Positions 61,405 through 64,000 of a stretch of 64,000 nt of DNA are shown here, in pieces. The translations under genes and the position numbers were made by a program. Numbering within the stretch: the stretch's first letter is position 1; each line of letters starts with the position of its first letter. The stretch is from Amycolatopsis endophytica (GTDB taxonomy: Bacteria; Actinomycetota; Actinomycetes; Mycobacteriales; Pseudonocardiaceae): NCBI RefSeq assembly GCF_013410405.1, contig NZ_JACCFK010000001.1, positions 5,084,001 to 5,148,000 on the forward strand, given 5' to 3'. Below the pieces are notes generated by a model. The model was given only the letters and a program-made list of their open reading frames with translations, was not told the origin of the DNA and did not search any database.

Positions 61405-63009
61405 TCAGCGTGTGCCCGCCGGGTACAGGCTGTCTGGAGCCGCTCTCGAAGCGGTGGCCTTCGGGATGGCGTCCAGCAGCTCGCGGGTGTAGTCGTGGCC
61501 GGGTTTCGCGAACAGGGCTTCGGTGGCGCCGGCCTCGACGATCCGGCCCCGCCGCATCACGGCGACGGAGTCGCACAGCCGGCGCACCACGGCGAGGTCG
61601 TGGGAGATGAACACGTAGGCCAGGCCGAACTCGGCACGCAGCTCGGCCAGCAGGTCGAGGATCGCGCTCTGCACGGTGACGTCGAGCGCGGACACCGGCT
61701 CGTCGCACACCAGCAGCCGCGGCCCGGGAGCCAGCGCCCTGGCGATCGCCACCCGCTGCCGCTGCCCACCGGACAACTCGCCGGGCCTGCGGGTGAGCAG
61801 GTCGCGCGGCAACCGGACCAGGTCGAACAGCTCGGCCACCCGGGCGCGCCGGGACCGGCGGTCGCCGATTCCCAAAGCGCGCAACGGTTCCGCGACACTG
61901 CGCCCGGCGCTGAACCGCGGATCCAGCGCCGTGTACGGGCTCTGCTGGATCAGCTGCACCGTCCGGCGCAGCGCCCGCAAACGGCTCCCGGTCGCCGTCG
62001 CCGTGTCCGTTCCGTCGAGCACCACCCGGCCCGCCGACGGGCGGTCGAGGCACGCGATGAGGCGCGCCACCGTGGATTTCCCGGATCCGGACTCGCCGAC
62101 CAGGCCGAGCGCCTGCCCCGGGGCGACCGCCAGGGTCACCTCGTCCACCGCGGGCGCTTCCTGGCCGGGGAAGGTGCGGCGCAGGCGCGCCACCTCGACG
62201 AGCGCGTGTGTGCGGTCCGCGGCGGGCGGTTCGGGCGCCCGCCCGGTGGGGACGCTCGCGACCAGCGCGCGCGTGTAGTCGTGCGCGGGGCGGCCGAGGA
62301 TCGCCCCCGCCGGGCCGGACTCCACGATTTCGCCCGCGCGCATCACCAGCACCCGGTCCGCCCGCTCCGCGGCGACCGCCAGGTCGTGGGTGATGAGCAG
62401 CACCGCGATGCCCAGCTGGCGGCTCAGGCTGCCCAGGTGATCGAGGATCACCCGTTGCACCGTCACGTCCAGCGCGCTGGTCGGCTCGTCGGCCACGATC
62501 AGCGCGGGCTCGGCGGCCAGGGCGATCGCGATCAGCACCCGCTGCCGCATCCCGCCGGAGAGCTCGTGCGGGTAGCGCCGGGCCAGTGCCACCGCGTCCG
62601 GCAGGCCGGCGGTGGTCAGCAGTTTCACCGCGTCCGCCGCGGCCCGCTGCCCGGTCGCCAGCCGGTGGATCCGGCGCACCTCGGCGACCTGGTCGCCGAT
62701 CCGCTTGACCGGGTTGAGGTAGGCCAGCGGGTCCTGCGGGACGAGGGCCACCCGGGAACCACGCAGCTGACGCAGGCGCGACTCGGGCGCCCGCGTCAGC
62801 TCCTCGTCCCCGAGGGAGATCGTCCCGCCGGTGATCCGGCCACCCGCGGGCAGCAACCGCAGCACGGCGTGCGCCACGGTGCTCTTGCCGGAGCCGGATT
62901 CGCCCACCAGCGCGACGGTTTCGCCGCGGGCGACGGTGAAGTCCACGCCCCGCACCGCCTCGGCGCCGCCGTAGGCGACCCGCAGACCGTCCACACGCAA
63001 CAGTGTCAC
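61405..63009 (-). CDS. Dual-ATPase protein of a peptide-type ABC importer (DppD-DppF fusion)
   Basis: 534 residues; the GTG at 63009 overlaps the permease stop (GTGA). Two complete ATPase domains in tandem, each with Walker A G-E-S-G-S-G-K-S, a signature (L-S-G-G-M-R-Q-R in the first, L-S-G-G-Q-R-Q-R in the second) and Walker B (I-V-A-D-E-P and L-V-C-D-E-P). Such fused pairs (YejF/GsiA type) power peptide, glutathione or nickel uptake. Confidence 0.9.
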   Translation of the reverse strand: MTLLRVDGLRVAYGGAEAVRGVDFTVARGETVALVGESGSGKSTVAHAVLRLLPAGGRITGGTISLGDEELTRAPESRLRQLRGSRVALVPQDPLAYLNPVKRIGDQVAEVRRIHRLATGQRAAADAVKLLTTAGLPDAVALARRYPHELSGGMRQRVLIAIALAAEPALIVADEPTSALDVTVQRVILDHLGSLSRQLGIAVLLITHDLAVAAERADRVLVMRAGEIVESGPAGAILGRPAHDYTRALVASVPTGRAPEPPAADRTHALVEVARLRRTFPGQEAPAVDEVTLAVAPGQALGLVGESGSGKSTVARLIACLDRPSAGRVVLDGTDTATATGSRLRALRRTVQLIQQSPYTALDPRFSAGRSVAEPLRALGIGDRRSRRARVAELFDLVRLPRDLLTRRPGELSGGQRQRVAIARALAPGPRLLVCDEPVSALDVTVQSAILDLLAELRAEFGLAYVFISHDLAVVRRLCDSVAVMRRGRIVEAGATEALFAKPGHDYTRELLDAIPKATASRAAPDSLYPAGTR

Positions 63010-63854
63010 CAGGACTCCCGGCGCCGTCGTTCCAGTGCCCTGGCCACGCGGTTGGTGGACAGCACCACCACCGCGATCACCAGACCGGGGAAGGTCGTGA
63101 GCCACCACGCCGCCCGCAGGTAGTCCCGCCCGCCCGCCACCAGCGCGCCCCACTCCGGCGTCGGCGGCGCGGCACCGAAACCGAGGAAGCTCAGCGCCGA
63201 CACGGTCAGCAGGATCGAACCGATGTCCAGCGCCGCCAGCGACAGCACCGGACCGGCCGAGTTCGGCAGCACGTGCGTCACCAGCACGGCCGGGCCGCGC
63301 ACCCCGCCGCCGCGGGCCGCGGTGACGAAGTCGGCGTGGCGCACCGTGAGCACCTCGGCGCGGGTCACCCGCGCGAAGTTCGCGACGCTCACCACACCGA
63401 CCGCCACCGCGACCTGCAGCACACCGAACCCCAGCGCGGTCACCATCGCGAGTGCCAAGAGCAGGCCGGGGATCGCGAGCAGCACGTCCATCAACCGCAT
63501 CAGCGCGCCGTCCACCCAGCCGCCGGTATAGCCGGCGAGCGCACCGATCACCGCGCCCGCGACCAGCGCGACCCCGACCGCCACCACGGTCGCGCTGAGC
63601 GAGAGCGCCGCACCGTGCACGACCCGCGCGTAGAGGTCGCGGCCGAGGTAGTCGGTGCCGAACCAGTGCTCGGCGCTGGGCGGCCGCAGCCGCTGCGCGA
63701 CCACGCCCTGGATCGGGTCCCGCGCGGTGAACACCCCCGGCGCCAGTGCCCACGCGATGACCACCAGCAGCACGAGCACCGACAGGACCAGACCGGGTTG
63801 CCGCGCCAGCGCGCGCAGCCGGGACCGGGACGGGGTTGCGGCCAGCGCGGTCAC
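63006..63854 (-). CDS. Peptide-type ABC transporter permease (DppC-like)
   Basis: 282 residues; GTG 63854 overlaps the upstream permease stop. Helix 1 at about 20-40, then H-W-F-G-T-D-Y-L-G-R-D-L-Y-A-R near 68 and the EAA-type loop V-T-A-A-R-G-G-G-V-R near 178. It ends in a terminal helix and a basic tail. It is the second permease of the importer. Confidence 0.9.
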   Translation of the reverse strand: MTALAATPSRSRLRALARQPGLVLSVLVLLVVIAWALAPGVFTARDPIQGVVAQRLRPPSAEHWFGTDYLGRDLYARVVHGAALSLSATVVAVGVALVAGAVIGALAGYTGGWVDGALMRLMDVLLAIPGLLLALAMVTALGFGVLQVAVAVGVVSVANFARVTRAEVLTVRHADFVTAARGGGVRGPAVLVTHVLPNSAGPVLSLAALDIGSILLTVSALSFLGFGAAPPTPEWGALVAGGRDYLRAAWWLTTFPGLVIAVVVLSTNRVARALERRRRESW

Positions 63855-64000
63855 CGGGCACTCACCACCGGACGGACCCGCGGGTCCAGCAGCGGGTAGA
63901 CCGCCTCCACCACGAGGCTGACCACGACGTAGACCACCGCCGCGAGCACCACCAGGCCCAGCACGACGGGCAGGTCCTGATTGGACACCGCGTCCACGGT
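63851..64000 (-). CDS. Peptide-type ABC transporter permease (DppB-like), C-terminal 49 codons
   Basis: Partial gene cut by the window edge. It reads N-Q-D-L-P-V-V-L-G-L-V-V-L-A-A-V, then Y-P-L-L-D-P-R-V-R, the conserved end of DppB/OppB permeases. The first part and the substrate-binding protein should lie to the right. Confidence 0.85.
   Translation of the reverse strand, partial: TVDAVSNQDLPVVLGLVVLAAVVYVVVSLVVEAVYPLLDPRVRPVVSAR

Noticed and set aside
1..64000. CRISPR arrays, tRNA or rRNA genes, riboswitches, complete insertion sequences
   Set aside because: No repeat-spacer series, cloverleaf, rRNA-like stretch or full transposase with terminal repeats was seen by eye; short or divergent examples could still be missed.

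Overview
The window is very GC-rich DNA from an actinobacterium. Codon use strongly favours G/C in third positions, GTG starts are common, genes overlap as ATGA/GTGA, and regulators are mostly TetR, LysR, IclR and MmyB-like HTH proteins. The gene content (acyl-CoA catabolism, F420-type relics, a type II polyketide reductase and aromatase) suggests a soil Pseudonocardiales or Streptomyces-like strain; the genus is inference. I saw no rRNA, tRNA or CRISPR array.

Left part (1-14.9 kb): a PaaX-like fragment at the edge, a secreted CocE/NonD-type hydrolase (583-2358), a patch of relics, and a tight ten-frame operon (3027-14913). The operon encodes a 14-codon leader, MmgE/PrpD, a CapA-like phosphoesterase, a peptide-type ABC importer (permease, permease-ATPase fusion, ATPase, lipoprotein), two different alpha/beta hydrolases and a cytochrome P450. 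The hydrolase and the operon start from near-identical promoters, each with a 19-bp palindrome (TATCAGG-N3-CCTGATA) over the -10. This reads as one regulon: outside hydrolysis, uptake, ester cleavage, oxidation.

Middle part (14.9-49.9 kb): intact regulators and enzymes mixed with many broken genes. Intact genes include TetR regulators, an adenosine-deaminase-like enzyme, a leaderless solute-binding protein, LysR plus MHS transporter plus CoA-transferase, SDR plus TetR, an AHL-lactonase-like enzyme, a zinc-type dehydrogenase, amidohydrolase plus cyclase with a GAF/PucR regulator, MmyB-like regulators, and LysE plus LysR. Broken genes include relics of an isopenicillin-N-synthase-like enzyme, TldD/E, IclR, a whole NitT/TauT-type ABC transporter, Gfo/Idh, several SDRs, crotonases, thiolase, acetoacetyl-CoA synthetase, a ribokinase-LacI chimera, MFS and Ohr. 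Many carry internal deletions or single-base frameshifts. Two crotonase copies lost the same segment.

Right part (49.9-64 kb): mostly intact. A free-standing biotin carrier and a GH4 glycosidase face a PfkB kinase. Then follows an aromatic-polyketide tailoring island: SnoaL-like protein, MBL hydrolase, ABM-type monooxygenase, ActVI-like dehydrogenase, acyl-CoA-dehydrogenase-type oxygenase, TetR, MFS exporter, DUF1684 protein, di-domain aromatase/cyclase and an ActIII-like ketoreductase. A second peptide-type ABC importer runs off the right edge and probably reads into the ketoreductase genes. No ketosynthase, chain-length factor or acyl carrier protein is present in the window.
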